Assembly (NCBI GenBank): GCA_012932295.1
Contig: JAAONU010000001.1
Span: 61,196,927 to 61,260,926 of the forward strand
Direction: 5' to 3'
Length of the DNA: 64,000 bases
Source of the DNA: Cyclina sinensis
Taxonomy: Eukaryota; Mollusca; Bivalvia; Venerida; Veneridae
Positions within the stretch are counted from its first letter, which is position 1; each line of letters starts with the position of its first letter. The notes under the pieces were generated by a model. The model made no database searches, was not told where the DNA came from, and saw only the letters and a list, made by a program, of their open reading frames with translations. The position numbers and the translations under genes were made by a program. This document shows, piece after piece, positions 13,483 through 25,357 of this stretch.

Positions 13483-13501
13483 AAAAAAAAAAAAGAGAAA
13501 A
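13483..13501. repeat. Poly-A tract
   Basis: A run of about 16-18 A residues after AACC in intron 1. No adjacent retroposon head or target duplication was identified. Confidence 0.6.
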
Positions 13502-14289
13502 ATAATTTCTGAAATCAAGTTAAGGTATTCCAACAAATAAAGGGAAAATGACTACCAGGAGATTGCTTCTCGATATTATCTCAATAAGATTCGAGCGTTT
13601 CCAATTCATTGACACAAAGTGTATTTCTCAGTATCAGATATCCATATTGGATAAATCCCCATTCGATTTAAAGTTATTTGTAAAGGTCGAAAAAATAAAG
13701 AAATTGAGACCAAGCAAAGGTATGGAAAGTGTCATTGACATTTTGACTGATTATTAGCGATACAGATGTGAACTGTTAAAGAATTTGTGAGAGAATAAAA
13801 CAACCAAAAAATCTGGCTAGTATAAAGTAAAAGCAGAGTTAGTGCCAATAACTGACTGACATGTTTGTGTTTTTAGTTTATTCCTGTAACATTATCATTC
13901 TGTCTTCAAGTTTGACCCTAAACTCGACACTGACACAGACAGACCAGTACCTTTTTGTCTTACCCATTGTAGCTGACACTTGCTTAAAGCACTGGCCACC
14001 AACATTAGACAAAGCATGTTTACGGTCGTTTGACCAGAGGTGTTAAAGCAACAAGGTGTGAATTCACCTTTCTTACTTCTTCAACACTTCATGATTACAT
14101 TTATTTATGAAAACAAAATATGTAAAGTTTTTTACTAACATTCGAATGCCAAAAATACATTTGAACATTCGGCATTGGGTCCGAACTTTCAAACGTTCAC
14201 TTAAATCCCTAATAGATTTCATTGCTTTTATTCTCAAATCATTTTGTACACATTTCTTTGACTTCCAAGCATAAAAAAGCATGAATCTT

Positions 14290-14960
14290 TTTGCTTAGAG
14301 ACACAATTTTCTGTTTTGTTTTGTTTCGTTTATTTCTGGCTTTAAAAAGCATATTTTTTGGCCTTTAAGTTAATTTTCAAAATTATTTGCCTTCTAAACA
14401 GAGGTGCACATTGGTGCAATGTTTATTAGCCTTTTTAATGATTTTGCTTTGGCTTCAAATATCTTTGGCCTCTGAACATAAATGTGTCTTTGACTTCTTG
14501 AAACAGATGTTTCTTTGACTTCTAAACACAAACACAAACTTAACAATTGTTTGGTTTCTGAACACAAATGTTTCTTTGACCTATGTTTCTGATGTTTATT
14601 TGGCTTCTGATAACAAAATTAATGCAATGTTTCTTTGACCTCTGAACACAAAATTTATGGTTCTTTGGTTTTTAAACATGAATGTTTTTTTTTAACTTCT
14701 AAATAAAAATGCACTATTTCTTTTGCCTCTGAACACAAAATTAATGTGTCTTTGGCAAATAGATAAAAATTTAATATTTCTTTGTCTTCGAACAAAAATA
14801 TATTCCTTATGCTTTACAGCACATATGCAATCTTCCTTTGACATCTTCACACAAATTGATAAATTTTATATTTGGTTCCTAAAACACTTTTGCAAATGTT
14901 TTTTTGGCATGTTTTAACACAAATCAGTTTCTTTTACATTAAAACACAAATGCAATGTTT
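14290..14960. repeat. Degenerate minisatellite with a TTTCTTTGACTTCTGAACACAAATG-like unit
   Basis: Many imperfect units of about 35-55 bp share a TTTCTTTG(G/A)CTTCTGAACACAAA theme with variable spacers. Individual units are too diverged for a firm count. No coding signal is evident. Confidence 0.6.
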
Positions 14961-15096
14961 ATAATAAATTGTCTTTTTGTTCTCAGTTGCAGACAACACA
15001 GTAGCTTAAGGAATATCTTCTCAGAATCCCTTTTAATCTGGTTGAAATAATATACAGTAATCATAATATCTGTCAAGTACAAGTCTTCAGACTGCC

Positions 15097-16393
15097 TTTT
15101 AGCTCGTATGTCATGTAGTGACAGAGTGAGCTTTTGTGATCGCCTTTCGTCCATTGTCAGTCTGTCATCCGTCCGTCTGTCGTCCATCCACAATTAGTTT
15201 GTTAACACTCTAGTGGTCACATTTTTGCCTCAATTGTCATGAAACTTGGTCAGGATGTTTGTCTCATTAATTTCTCAGACGAGTTTGAACATGGGTTATC
15301 TGGGTTGAAAAACTAGGTCACAGAGCCCAAATGTAGAAAAACTTTGTTAACACTCTAGAGGCTACTTTTATAGTCCAAATATCCTAGAAATTTGTCAGAA
15401 AGGATGTATCGATGACTTCTAGCTCAAGTTCGAATATGGGTCATCTAGGGTTAAAAAACTAGGTCACAGAGCCCAAATATTGAAAAACTTAATACTCTGG
15501 AGGTAACATTTTCAGTCCAAATAATCTGGAAATTTGTCAGAAAGGTTGCTTCTATGATTTCTAGCACAGGTACGAATATGGGTCACCTGGGGTCAAAAAC
15601 TAGGTCACAGCCCAAATATGGAAAAACCTTGTTAACACTCTATAGGTAACATTTTCAGTCCAAATAACCTGGAAATCTGTCAGAAAGGTTGTTTCAATGA
15701 TTTCTAGCTCAAGTTCGAATATGGGTCATCTAGGGTAAAAAAAATAGGTCACAGAGCCCCAAAATAGAAAAAAGCTTTTTAACACTCTAGAGGTTACATT
15801 TTCAGTCCAAATGTCCTTGAAATTTGTCAGAAAGGTTGTTTCAATGATTTTTTAGCTCAGATTTGGATATGGGTTATCTGGGATCAAAAACTAGGCCACA
15901 GAGCCCAGATATCAAAAAACCTTGTTAACATTCTAGAGGCTACTTTTTCAGTCCAAATATCCTGGAAATTTGTCAGAGAGGTTTTTTCGACAATTTCTAG
16001 CTCAAGTTCAAATATGGGTCATCTAGGTTCAAAAACTAGGTCACAGAGCCCAAATGTGGAAAAACCTTGTTAACACTCTAGAGGTTACACTTTCAGTCCA
16101 GATATCCTGGAAATTTGTCAGAAAGATTGTTTCGATAATTTCTAGCTCAAGTTCAAATATCTAGGTTCAAAAAATAGTTAGAGCCCAAATATGGAAAAAC
16201 CTTTGTTAACACTCTAGAGGTAACATTTTTAGTCCAAAAAACCTTGAAATTTGTCAGAAAGCTTGTTTCACTAATTTCTTGGTCAAGTTTGAATATGGGT
16301 CATCTGGGGTCAATTAACCAGGTCAATAGCAACTTTGTTAAAAGCAGTCATACTTAGTTGAGCGATACAGGGCCATCATAGCCCTCTTGTTTA
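15097..16393. mobile_element. Hairpin-ended element with ~144-bp tandem core (Helentron/HINE-like)
   Basis: The left end is TTTTAGCTC with a CTGTCATCCGTCCGTCTGTC-type stretch just inside it. The core has about eight units. The landmark TTAACACTCTAGAGGTAAC recurs at about 15201, 15345, 15487, 15628, 15779, 15925, 16069 and 16204, a mean spacing near 144 bp. Each unit also carries GAAATTTGTCAGAAAGG and AACTAGGTCACAGAGCCCAAATAT. The right end is GAGCGATACAGGGCCATCATAGCCC followed by TCTTGTTTA (to 16393). The GGGC/GCCC hairpin plus CTTGTT terminus recurs on other elements in this window. No protein is encoded. Confidence 0.65.
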
Positions 16394-17095
16394 AGAATCA
16401 GAAAGGATTTGATTTCTCAGAGGAACAAGACAGCTTTTTTATAAGTATTTTCTTTTTCTCTAATTTTTGGAACATAATTTGATTGAGAAACTTCTCTAGT
16501 CTAAATTACTGAAGTGTGCCCTGCATGCCTGATTAAAACTTTATAGGCCATGTGATTCTCCCAATTATACTCAATGAACTACCATCCTAGCATGTAATGA
16601 AAAGAGTCAGGCTCATTTTTTCTTCCTAAGCAACAAATGTTTTCAATGAATGTATGATAATTTATGATGATGGAATCATGGGTCTTTTGAAGCATTTTGC
16701 CCCATATGACAAGATAATTTGATAACAACCTTGTGCTTCTGGCATTCTAGGCTTCAGGTAAAAAGAAGAAAGTCCACTTTGATGTGAAGATGATAAATGA
16801 AAGAATCCATCATTTTATGAATGAAACAAAACAAAACAGTTGATAACTGTAAAAAATACAAGTGATACAGTTGACAGGAGTGAAACATCTGTTTACTATT
16901 TTTGCTCCAGATGTTTACACACTCAAGTCTAATATTTTCATTTGTTGCTCAAAATCCTTTCTTCATGTTAAATTGATAAGGAGCTTATACATGTGGAACT
17001 GTGCATTAATCATCTAGTAATGTTCCCAAAGAAACCTGTATGGTGGCAGCAGGAGTTGGAGTGGGTGTTTAGATCGAATTTTATGTACTCCTGTA

Positions 17096-19590
17096 TTTTT
17101 ATGCCCCCAAAAGTGGGCATATAATTTTTTAACTTTCACTGTCTGTCATTCCATCAGTCTGTCATTCTGTCTGAAAACTTTAACATTGCCCATACCTTTC
17201 CTATTAGTAAATGGATTAATATCATTTGTATGCACCACAACCCTTTGGACAAGACCTACCCATTGACATAGGCCCAGTTGTCAGAAATACTTAATATTGA
17301 CCATCAGGGCTCCCGAAAACCGAAAATTTGTCGGTTTTGACCAAATTTTATCTCTATGGACCGATTTCTATGTCCAAAAGTCCTTAAAAATCGGTCCAGA
17401 TAATTTCAAAAAAAAAAAAAAAATCTGTCTAACTTTTCATAAAACAGTCAAAATCTCACACCAAAACATCAATTGATCGCTAATCCGGTACTTCACACCT
17501 ATCATAAAACCATAAAACTGTCACTGTTGCCCGCGGCAATTATCGCCAATTAACTTGTAAACAAGTAAAAGTGTGCTTGATATGCAGCCGGCCAATCCAT
17601 TAAAGTTGACCGGCTCAAACTGTGAAATATAATTTCATCGAAATCAAACTCCCCGAAGCGGTTACTTCTCCTGATCAGAACAGAAAACAGTTAAAGTAGA
17701 AAAGCGTGACGAAACCGATGCGAGGAGTTTGCATCGAAATAGGCGATAACTGTCGTCTGTTTAATTTCATTAAGGGCTTAATAGGAATTGTAGTGGCTAG
17801 CTGCAGCACAAAGCAGCTAAATATCAGTGACTAGTTTGACGTTGTAGAATTAGCTCTAATTCTACTTTCGCTTTGAAAAACACATATTTTCGCGACATCA
17901 ACACTTTCATAACTCAAATTGTTCTTTGCCCTTAAATCATTTCTATCTTTTTGTTGGTTCTTGGTCTCGGGGGGGGGTTTAGGTCTCGGACCGATTGAGA
18001 TTTCAAAATTTTAGGAGCCCTGTTGACCATCGACAGATTTATTTAATGTTTGCATACAACAATTCTATTGGAGAGATCTTCTCAATCTTCACAAAAGAAA
18101 AATCTTTTAAAATCTTCTTGTCTTAAACCACAAGACCTAGAGCACAGATATTTGGCATAGTGTATCAGTCTAGAGGTCCTTTACCAAATTTGCTCAGATC
18201 ATGTCTCTGGGGTCAGAATTGGCCATGCCCTTGGGGTCACATGTTTTACATAGAAATGTATAGGAAAAACTTTAGGAATCTTCTTCTCTGAAACCACAAG
18301 GCTCAAAGTTCTAAAATTTCGCACAAAGTATTGTCAAGAGGACCTCTATCAAAATTGTTCAACTTATGTTCCTGGGGTCAAAATTGACCTCGCTCTTGGG
18401 ATCACTTGTTTACATAGAGGCATATTTTATAGGCAAAACTTCAAAAATCTTCTTGTCTGAAACTACAGTGCTTTGGGATTTGATATCTGGAATACAGGGT
18501 TCACCAAGAGCCCCTCTACAAAGAATTTTCAGATTATGCCCTTGGGGTAATAAATGGCTCTGCCCCAGGAGTCACTTGATCTAATAAAGGCTTGTGTAGA
18601 GAAAATCTTCTTCTATGAAACTAGAAGACCTAATGCTTAGATATCTTGCTTGGAGCATCATCTAGAAGTCCTCTACCAAGATTGTTCAAATGATGCTCTT
18701 GTAGTCAAAACTGACACCACCCACAGGATCACTTAATTTTTGTAAAGACTTGCATAAGAAAATAATATCTATTGTCAGTAAGCACAAGGCCTAGTGTTAA
18801 GATATTTGATGTGTAACTTGGCCTAGTAAAATTCTACCATGTTTGTTCAAATCTTGGCCCTGGGGTCAAAATTGACCTTTCCCAGGGTCACCAGGGCTAA
18901 AAACAGACTTTTCAATTTTTTGTCTTAGAGCCTTGTTTATCATTGACAGATATCTTAGATATTTGGTATATAGGCACCATGCATGAGTCTCTGCCATTCA
19001 CATGGGTCAAGGTCAAAGTTACCAAGGCTAAAAATAAATTTTTGAACTTTTCCCTGTAAGGTCTTCATTTATTGATCAATATCTAAGATATTTGTTGTGT
19101 AGGTAACATGCAAGGACTCCTACCATTAAATGGAGTTTTAGGTCACTGGGTCAAGGTCAAGGTCACTATAAGGTGAAAAATAGCTTTTTTTCTACCTTTT
19201 GTCATATAGCCTTTATTTATTGATTCATGTTTTAAATTTTCAGTATATAGAAGGCCACAGAAGCCAAAAATAGATTTATCTTCTTTACCTCATGTAGCCT
19301 TTTTATAAACCAATATCTTTGATATTTGGTATGTAAGTTCCTAGCAGGGATCTCTACTGTTAGGTGGGTTTTGAGGTCAGTGGGTCAAGGTCACTGCAGC
19401 TAGTAATAGATTTTTCTACGTTCTGCCATAGGTCCTTTATTTATTGAGCAATATTTTAGATATTTGGTTTGTAGGCACCTACAAATCATCAATTAGAAAA
19501 TGTAATACTGCTTCTGACATTTGCTTAACAGCAAACCTACGAAGTACTAAGGTGAGCGATCCAGGGCCATCATGGCCCTCTTGTTTATTT
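17096..19590. mobile_element. Composite tandem-repeat element, interrupted by a hAT MITE
   Basis: It starts with TTTTTATGCCCCCAAAAGTGGGCATA, a 7-bp-stem hairpin, then CTGTCTGTCATT-type sequence. After the inserted MITE (17305-18022), diverged units of about 160-170 bp follow. These carry AAAATCTTCTTGTCTGAAAC at about 18112, 18280, 18449 and 18606, plus GGGGTCAAAATTGACC. A second unit type (about 18.9-19.5 kb) is rich in GGTCAAGGTCAC and GATATTTGGTATGTAGG. The right end at 19541-19587 is AAGGTGAGCGATCCAGGGCCATCATGGCCC then TCTTGTTTA, the same terminus as at 16393. Left and right ends may belong to different families, so this could be two merged elements. Confidence 0.55.
17305..18022. mobile_element. 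hAT-like MITE, 718 bp, with 8-bp target duplication
   Basis: The termini are CAGGGCTCCCGAAAA on the left and TTTTAGGAGCCCTG on the right, an inverted repeat of about 14 bp with few mismatches. The flanks are an exact 8-bp duplication, TTGACCAT (17297-17304 and 18023-18030). Removing the insert restores continuous flanking repeat sequence. CAGGG termini with an 8-bp duplication are the hallmark of the hAT superfamily. The interior is more GC-rich than its surroundings and holds a G run near 17970, but no transposase. Confidence 0.85.
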
Positions 19591-20011
19591 TGACCCCTAA
19601 ATGACGTCAACTTTGAGGTCAGATTGTCAAAAAAATAAACACTTCTTTCGAAGGATCTACAATTTATCTTTATCTGGTCCACAGCTCAAAAGTCAAAGCA
19701 CCACTTTAGGGGCATTGTCATCTTTCAGTTCCAGTTCTTGTTCTTTTTAATATCTTCAATTAACTGACCAAGACAAGTTATAGGCAAAGTGTAATTTCTG
19801 GACACTTGTATGTGTACATGCATATGGTTTTGTAAATGAGTTATGTTTTAAAAGAGTTATGTTCTTCTGAAAATCTGTTATACATGTAAATCTGGAAAAA
19901 GTTCATGGTGAAAGTTTAGCAGACATTTCCTCTCGCCCTATAGAAAGAAAACAGAAAGAAAATTTACAGCTTCTTCTCTCTTACCTAAATACTAAGTCAA
20001 GGTGGTTATAT

Positions 20012-20932
20012 CTCTTATTAACCAGGTTTTCAATTTTGAAAATCCTGGTTATTAGATTGGGGTATGGCGGGCGGATGGGCGGGCGTCAAACGAAATTGTG
20101 TCCGCTCTGTAACTCTTCAACCCTTTGAAGAATTTTGATGAAACTTCAGACAAATGTTTACCACATCAAGATGACGTGCAGAACGCATGTTCCGCATGGC
20201 TGGCTCCAAGGTCAAGGTCACAGTGACATTAACATTGAAAATCCTGTCCGCTCTGTAACTCTTCAACCCTTTGAAGAATTTTGATGAAACTTCAGACAAA
20301 TGTTTACCACATCAAGATGACGTGCAGAACGCATGTTCCGCATGGCTGGCTCCAAGGTCAAGGTCACAGTGACATTAACATTGAAAATCCTGTCCGCTCT
20401 GTAACTCTTCAACCCTTTGAAGAATTTTGATGAAACTTCAGACAAATGTTTACCACATCAAGATGACGTGCAGAACGCATGTTCCGCATGGCTGGCTCCA
20501 AGGTCAAGGTCACAGTGACATTAACATTGAAAATCCTGTCCGCTCTGTAACTCTTCAACCCTTTGAAGAATTTTGATGGCTCCAAGGTCAAGGTCACAGT
20601 GACATTAACATTGAAAATCCTGTCCGCTCTGTAACTCTTCAACCCTTTGAAGAATTTTGATGAAACTTCAGACAAATGTTTACCACATCAAGATGACGTG
20701 CAGAAATTGTTGTCTCATTATTAAGTATACTCCTTGCAGACAGTATTGTTAGCCGAAATTTACATCCTACTCATTATCATGTATTCTCATGAATATTATC
20801 TTTTCCTTCATGTCATGTTATAATCTTTTGAATATTCATAGCAATCTTCATTCCAAAATTCATACTATAGTATAGAATCAGAACAACATTTTTGAAAACC
20901 TGGTTTCGTGGCATTGCCATGTTTCTTGTTAT
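20012..20932. mobile_element. Hairpin-ended element with 146-bp tandem core (HINE/pearl-like)
   Basis: The left end is TTATTAACCAGGTTTTC (AACCAGGTTTTC at 20020-20031), folding back on GAAAATCCTGGTTAT. The right end carries the reverse complement GAAAACCTGGTT (20894-20905), then hairpin TGGCATTGCCA (20909-20919), then TGTTTCTTGTTAT ending at 20932. The inverted repeat is thus terminal on the left and subterminal on the right, the asymmetric arrangement known for Helentron-related elements. Between the ends is the 146-bp array, listed separately. No coding capacity. Confidence 0.7.
20099..20705. repeat. 146-bp tandem array, near-identical units
   Basis: Units begin TGTCCGCTCTGTAACTC at 20099, 20245, 20391, 20537 and 20621. 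The first three appear identical over 146 bp. The fourth is cut to 84 bp by a 62-bp internal deletion and the fifth stops at 20705. Each full unit contains CCAAGGTCAAGGTCACAGTG, a tandem AGGTCA. High identity points to recent amplification or homogenisation. Minus-strand open frames through the units are a by-product of the repeats. Confidence 0.95.
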
Positions 20933-20953
20933 AACATTTGTATTAGGTTAGGT

Positions 20954-22937
20954 ACTGTATTTGTCCCAACATATCCATTGTACTATGGCATACATTCTAT
21001 TACAGATATTAATTATAAATGAGCCAAATAATTACCCAGAGGATTATGGATGTCAAATGAGAGAGTCTCTGGCATGTTTTTGGCAGATAAGCTAAGTTTC
21101 TGCTTACATTTAAGTTGCTCTACCTCTTGTTTCATACCGGTATGATACCTGGACGAAAGTAATACTATAAAACAGTTTCTATTGATGATGTATTTATTTT
21201 TCTTCCACATAATTTGGCGTGTTCAATACAACGTGTTCTTTTCGGAAGGAAAACTGCATATCGACTTGGATTACGACAGAGATCAAAATTTAATGTTCTA
21301 TATTTTAATTGATTGTTCATACTAAACACAGAGTTAGCTCCCTTAGATAATAATGGTTCTTAACAATACCGTCTCTGACAAGTGCACAGAGGTTTATTTT
21401 TCCCCATCTTTATGTAATGAATGCCCATGTAGGTTTTGCTTATTTTTTCTCTGCAAGACTATTAGACAAATGTGTAAAGTTGCCTAAGGTTGTTGTTTGC
21501 CTTGAAGGACTTGTCTCAAGTACAGGAATATCACGAGATGAGGGATGCTGGAGACAATTATGTTCCCTATTGAGTGAGGATGGAGACAGACATTTGTGTA
21601 ACATTTTACAATGATGAGTTTGAGCTTTGTCACTCAGTTTTCTTCATTATATTTTCGAGGACAAGTGTCGAAAGCATCACCTTGAGTGATGATGAACCCC
21701 TACCAAGGCTTCACAGCTACTGAAGTTGGATGAAACAGAATAAAACCAAAGCCAATACTCACTGAGGAATTAAATAAAAGACTTGTGGGAAGGTAGATGA
21801 ACTGTCTGCCATTTGGGGGATAGTTCTGTAGCTTTGTCAAGATGGAGTGATGCACAATGATAACAGGGTCTCCTATATCAGCTATACACACTCCTGGCAA
21901 TTAACAGTTGACAGGTGCTTGCTACCAGCCATCAATTCAATTACCACTGTATTTGTCCCAACATATCCATTGTACTATGGCATACATTCTATTACAGATA
22001 TTAATTATAAATGAGCCAAATAATTACCCAGAGGATTATGGATGTCAAATGAGAGAGTCTCTGGCATGTTTTTGGCAGATAAGCTAAGTTTCTGCTTACA
22101 TTTAAGTTGCTCTACCTCTTGTTTCATACCGGTATGATACCTGGACGAAAGTAATACTATAAAACAGTTTCTATTGATGATGTATTTATTTTTCTTCCAC
22201 ATAATTTGGCGTGTTCAATACAACGTGTTCTTTTCGGAAGGAAAACTGCATATCGACTTGGATTACGACAGAGATCAAAATTTAATGTTCTATATTTTAA
22301 TTGATTGTTCATACTAAACACAGAGTTAGCTCCCTTAGATAATAATGGTTCTTAACAATACCGTCTCTGACAAGTGCACAGAGGTTTATTTTTCCCCATC
22401 TTTATGTAATGAATGCCCATGTAGGTTTTGCTTATTTTTTCTCTGCAAGACTATTAGACAAATGTGTAAAGTTGCCTAAGGTTGTTGTTTGCCTTGAAGG
22501 ACTTGTCTCAAGTACAGGAATATCACGAGATGAGGGATGCTGGAGACAATTATGTTCCCTATTGAGTGAGGATGGAGACAGACATTTGTGTAACATTTTA
22601 CAATGATGAGTTTGAGCTTTGTCACTCAGTTTTCTTCATTATATTTTCGAGGACAAGTGTCGAAAGCATCACCTTGAGTGATGATGAACCCCTACCAAGG
22701 CTTCACAGCTACTGAAGTTGGATGAAACAGAATAAAACCAAAGCCAATACTCACTGAGGAATTAAATAAAAGACTTGTGGGAAGGTAGATGAACTGTCTG
22801 CCATTTGGGGGATAGTTCTGTAGCTTTGTCAAGATGGAGTGATGCACAATGATAACAGGGTCTCCTATATCAGCTATACACACTCCTGGCAATTAACAGT
22901 TGACAGGTGCTTGCTACCAGCCATCAATTCAATTACC
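20954..22937. repeat. 992-bp tandem duplication, apparently identical copies
   Basis: Copy 1 is 20954-21945 and copy 2 is 21946-22937, both running from ACTGTATTTGTCCCAACA to CATCAATTCAATTACC. I saw no differences between the copies when comparing line by line. Short open frames recur at exactly +992. No gene or transposon end is recognisable within the unit. Perfect identity suggests a very recent duplication or a duplicated segment in the assembly. Confidence 0.95.
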
Positions 22938-23807
22938 AATCACCACTTTCTTATTCCCAATATCATAATCTAAAATCTCCCTTTCTGTCAGCATTAGTAT
23001 ACTGCACAAGATAGATCTACTTAGACTTGATGATCGACTGCATTTTTCAAGTTTGTAAATTATTCACAAAAATTTTGTTGTTAAAATGCTCCCCAAGTTC
23101 GCAGCCGCCTTTTGGAATAAAAGTTAACAAAAAATAAATTTCCACATATTGGAAGTATATATTGGTGCCATTAAGTGTGTATATTTGGTTACTGCAAACT
23201 TATTAGTTGTTGTGTCAGTTTTAAATGGTGCAAGAAAAGCCTAAAAATAGTACAAACCTCAAGTCTCAGAGTTGTCCTACATTATGGTAAGTAAAACATG
23301 AGGTTGAGATACAGTCAAAATGTGGCTCTGTGAATAGTGCACCATGAATTTTTTTTATCATTATTTGTTTGATTGCAGATTGACTGTAGTTGTTAAAACT
23401 TGTAAAATATTAACAGGCAGGTCTAAAAACTTGGTTGTCATCAAGGTTGAAAAAAAAAAGAAGAAAATTTTTCCTTCATAAGATGTTACAGCTTTTATTA
23501 TATCCTTGTTTTGGAACAGTTTTAATTATTTATGATGACATTGAAATTCAAGAGAAGAGACTGAGTAAAAAAGCCATCAAGTCTCAGTAGGCATTGAGAT
23601 TACTTTGTAAACAACATCCCATAGATGGTGTATTGTGTCAGTTAGTGGGTACAGCTAATTAACAAAACTGATTACATAATTTTCCAGCAAACTTTCTCCT
23701 CTCCCATTTCCATCTGGAATCAGAAAACAGCAAAACATTATGGCTTTTATTAACCAGGTTTTCCAAAGGAAAACTGGTTATTAGATTGAGGTATGTCGGA
23801 CGGGCAC

Positions 23808-24058
23808 AAAAATTAATAAATTTTGCAGCATAATCCCTTTTATTATAGGCTTTATTAGGTCTAAATTTTCTTCTAAAATAATTTTTGTATGCAGTTTGTG
23901 TGACAATTTTTTTCAATCCAAAACTCATTCATTTATTGTATTTTCCCCATCTAAGGCCCAGGGTGCTTAAAAAATTTGAGAGGAGGAGGGGCGCTTCAAA
24001 GGGTACTAATATAAAGCCTACTGTCTAGTTCAAGACACAAGGAAAGTTCGTAAAATCA
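23808..24058 (-). repeat. Inverted diverged copy of the 26-28 kb repeat segment
   Basis: Read on the minus strand, this stretch runs from GAACTTTCCTTGTGTCTTGAAC through CGCCCCTCCTCCTCTC and GAGTTTTGGATTGAA to AAATTTATTAATTTTT. It aligns with about 26265-26520 and the matching parts of the next two tandem units. Differences are scattered point changes. Both versions keep an open frame of about 40 codons beginning MSFGLK and containing TAYKNYFRRKF. No function is known. Confidence 0.8.
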
Positions 24059-24397
24059 AGAGCCCTGGCACATATTGTCAGTGTTTTACAAACATTTTTG
24101 GCAGAATTATGGCCCTTTGATTTTTTTTACATATATAGTACACAGAGAAATACTCTTCTGTGTGCACCACTTCTTTGATTTTAGAAACTACTGAAGCTAT
24201 TATATTAGATTGAAATTTTATACATATCTTTGTTACACATCATATAATATCACTGTACAAATTCCATAACACTGACCAACATTTTGACAGAATTTTTCCA
24301 TTTTTCAGCCTAGAATTTTGAGTTACGGTCAAAGACGTGTTATAGGGGTAAATATCTGTCACTGATAGCTCCGGTTTGATTTCTGCTATGTTAATTA

Positions 24398-24573
24398 GGA
24401 AATAGATTTTAAGTTTGAGTGATATACCGTCTGATATAGCACGGTGTCGAGTTCAGATGCGTAGTAATTTAATCACGAAGGCCGTAGGCCTGAGTGTTTA
24501 AATAACTACGCATATGAACGAGAAACCATGATATATACGACGGTAGATCACGAAAATGTTAAAATCTATTTCC
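24398..24573. mobile_element. Palindromic (foldback) MITE, ~176 bp
   Basis: GGAAATAGATTTTAA at 24398-24412 is matched exactly in reverse complement at 24559-24573. Pairing continues inward with mismatches (GATATACCGTC, GATGCGTAGT on the left; ACTACGCAT, GACGGTAGATC on the right) to a centre near GAAGGCCGTAGGCCTG. The segment has clearly more CpG than its AT-rich surroundings. The superfamily cannot be assigned because no clear target duplication was seen. Confidence 0.6.
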
Positions 24574-25357
24574 ATTCTAACACGTAGGTATATTTATAAG
24601 GGGCGCAAGTATGTGCACTATTTAACAGTAACGTTCGCAGTGACGTCAGCGGGCGCACGCTTCTGTTCAGCGTGCTATACTGCCTATGATATATCACGCT
24701 CAATTCCTTCTTTGTTTATTGTCGGCGAATTGCGTATAGTGTTAGAATATAATATATAAATGCATAATAAAGATACATGTATATAGTAAATAATGAACAA
24801 GTTAATGTACAAAGCAAACAAAATGACCAAGCAACATAATATACTACTATAATCTAATGAATAGATTAGTATTATGAGTAAAATTAATTTGTTCTTAAGT
24901 TTGTTGTTTGTAATAATATGCATCTAATTAGGTGCAATTAGCATTTCAAATCTGTAGAAACATAAAAGATACAAATTAATATTCATCTATTTATTATATT
25001 ATGTAATAAAACCAAAAGGCCATAATTCCCCCAAAAATGTTCGAATTGCAAAATGCTGACAATATGCACCAGGACACTTGATGACGAAGCTTCTGTGAAA
25101 CATGAACGTTAAAAACCTGGTTTCGTCGCATTGCAAACTTTCTTGTTATTGAATAGGTTTCATGATTTTATCCAAAGCTTACTAACATCATAAGTTGCAT
25201 GTTGTAAAAAATACTGTAGCTGAGTTGCTGTTTTGAGTCCTCTTGTAACTCTGACTTTCACTCAGGACCTTTATCAAGGTTTAACAGAAATATGACTGAG
25301 TATTGCAAACAAGGGACTTTCAAAATCTTTTTATTTATTTTTGAGCAACAGTGAGGT

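Larger units (their letters stand above)
23750..25149. mobile_element. Second hairpin-ended AACCAGG element, 1.4 kb, with nested repeats
   Basis: The left end TTATTAACCAGGTTTTCCAAAGG (AACCAGGTTTTC at 23752-23763) folds on GGAAAACTGGTTATTAGATTG. The right end has AAAACCTGGTTTCGTCGCATTGC (from 25112) and stops at CTTTCTTGTTAT (25149). The ends match the element at 20012-20932 but the interior is unrelated. In place of the 146-bp array it carries an inverted copy of the 26-28 kb repeat (about 23808-24058) and a palindromic MITE (24398-24573), followed by AT-rich sequence. Probably the same family with a different cargo. Confidence 0.65.

Noticed and set aside
20099..20705. Direct repeats that could suggest a CRISPR array
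   Set aside because: Units are 146 bp with no unique spacers, and the setting is an intron-rich eukaryotic genome.
21013..22892. Paired small open frames in the 992-bp duplication
   Set aside because: Their recurrence follows from the DNA duplication. They lie on both strands and show no family signature.
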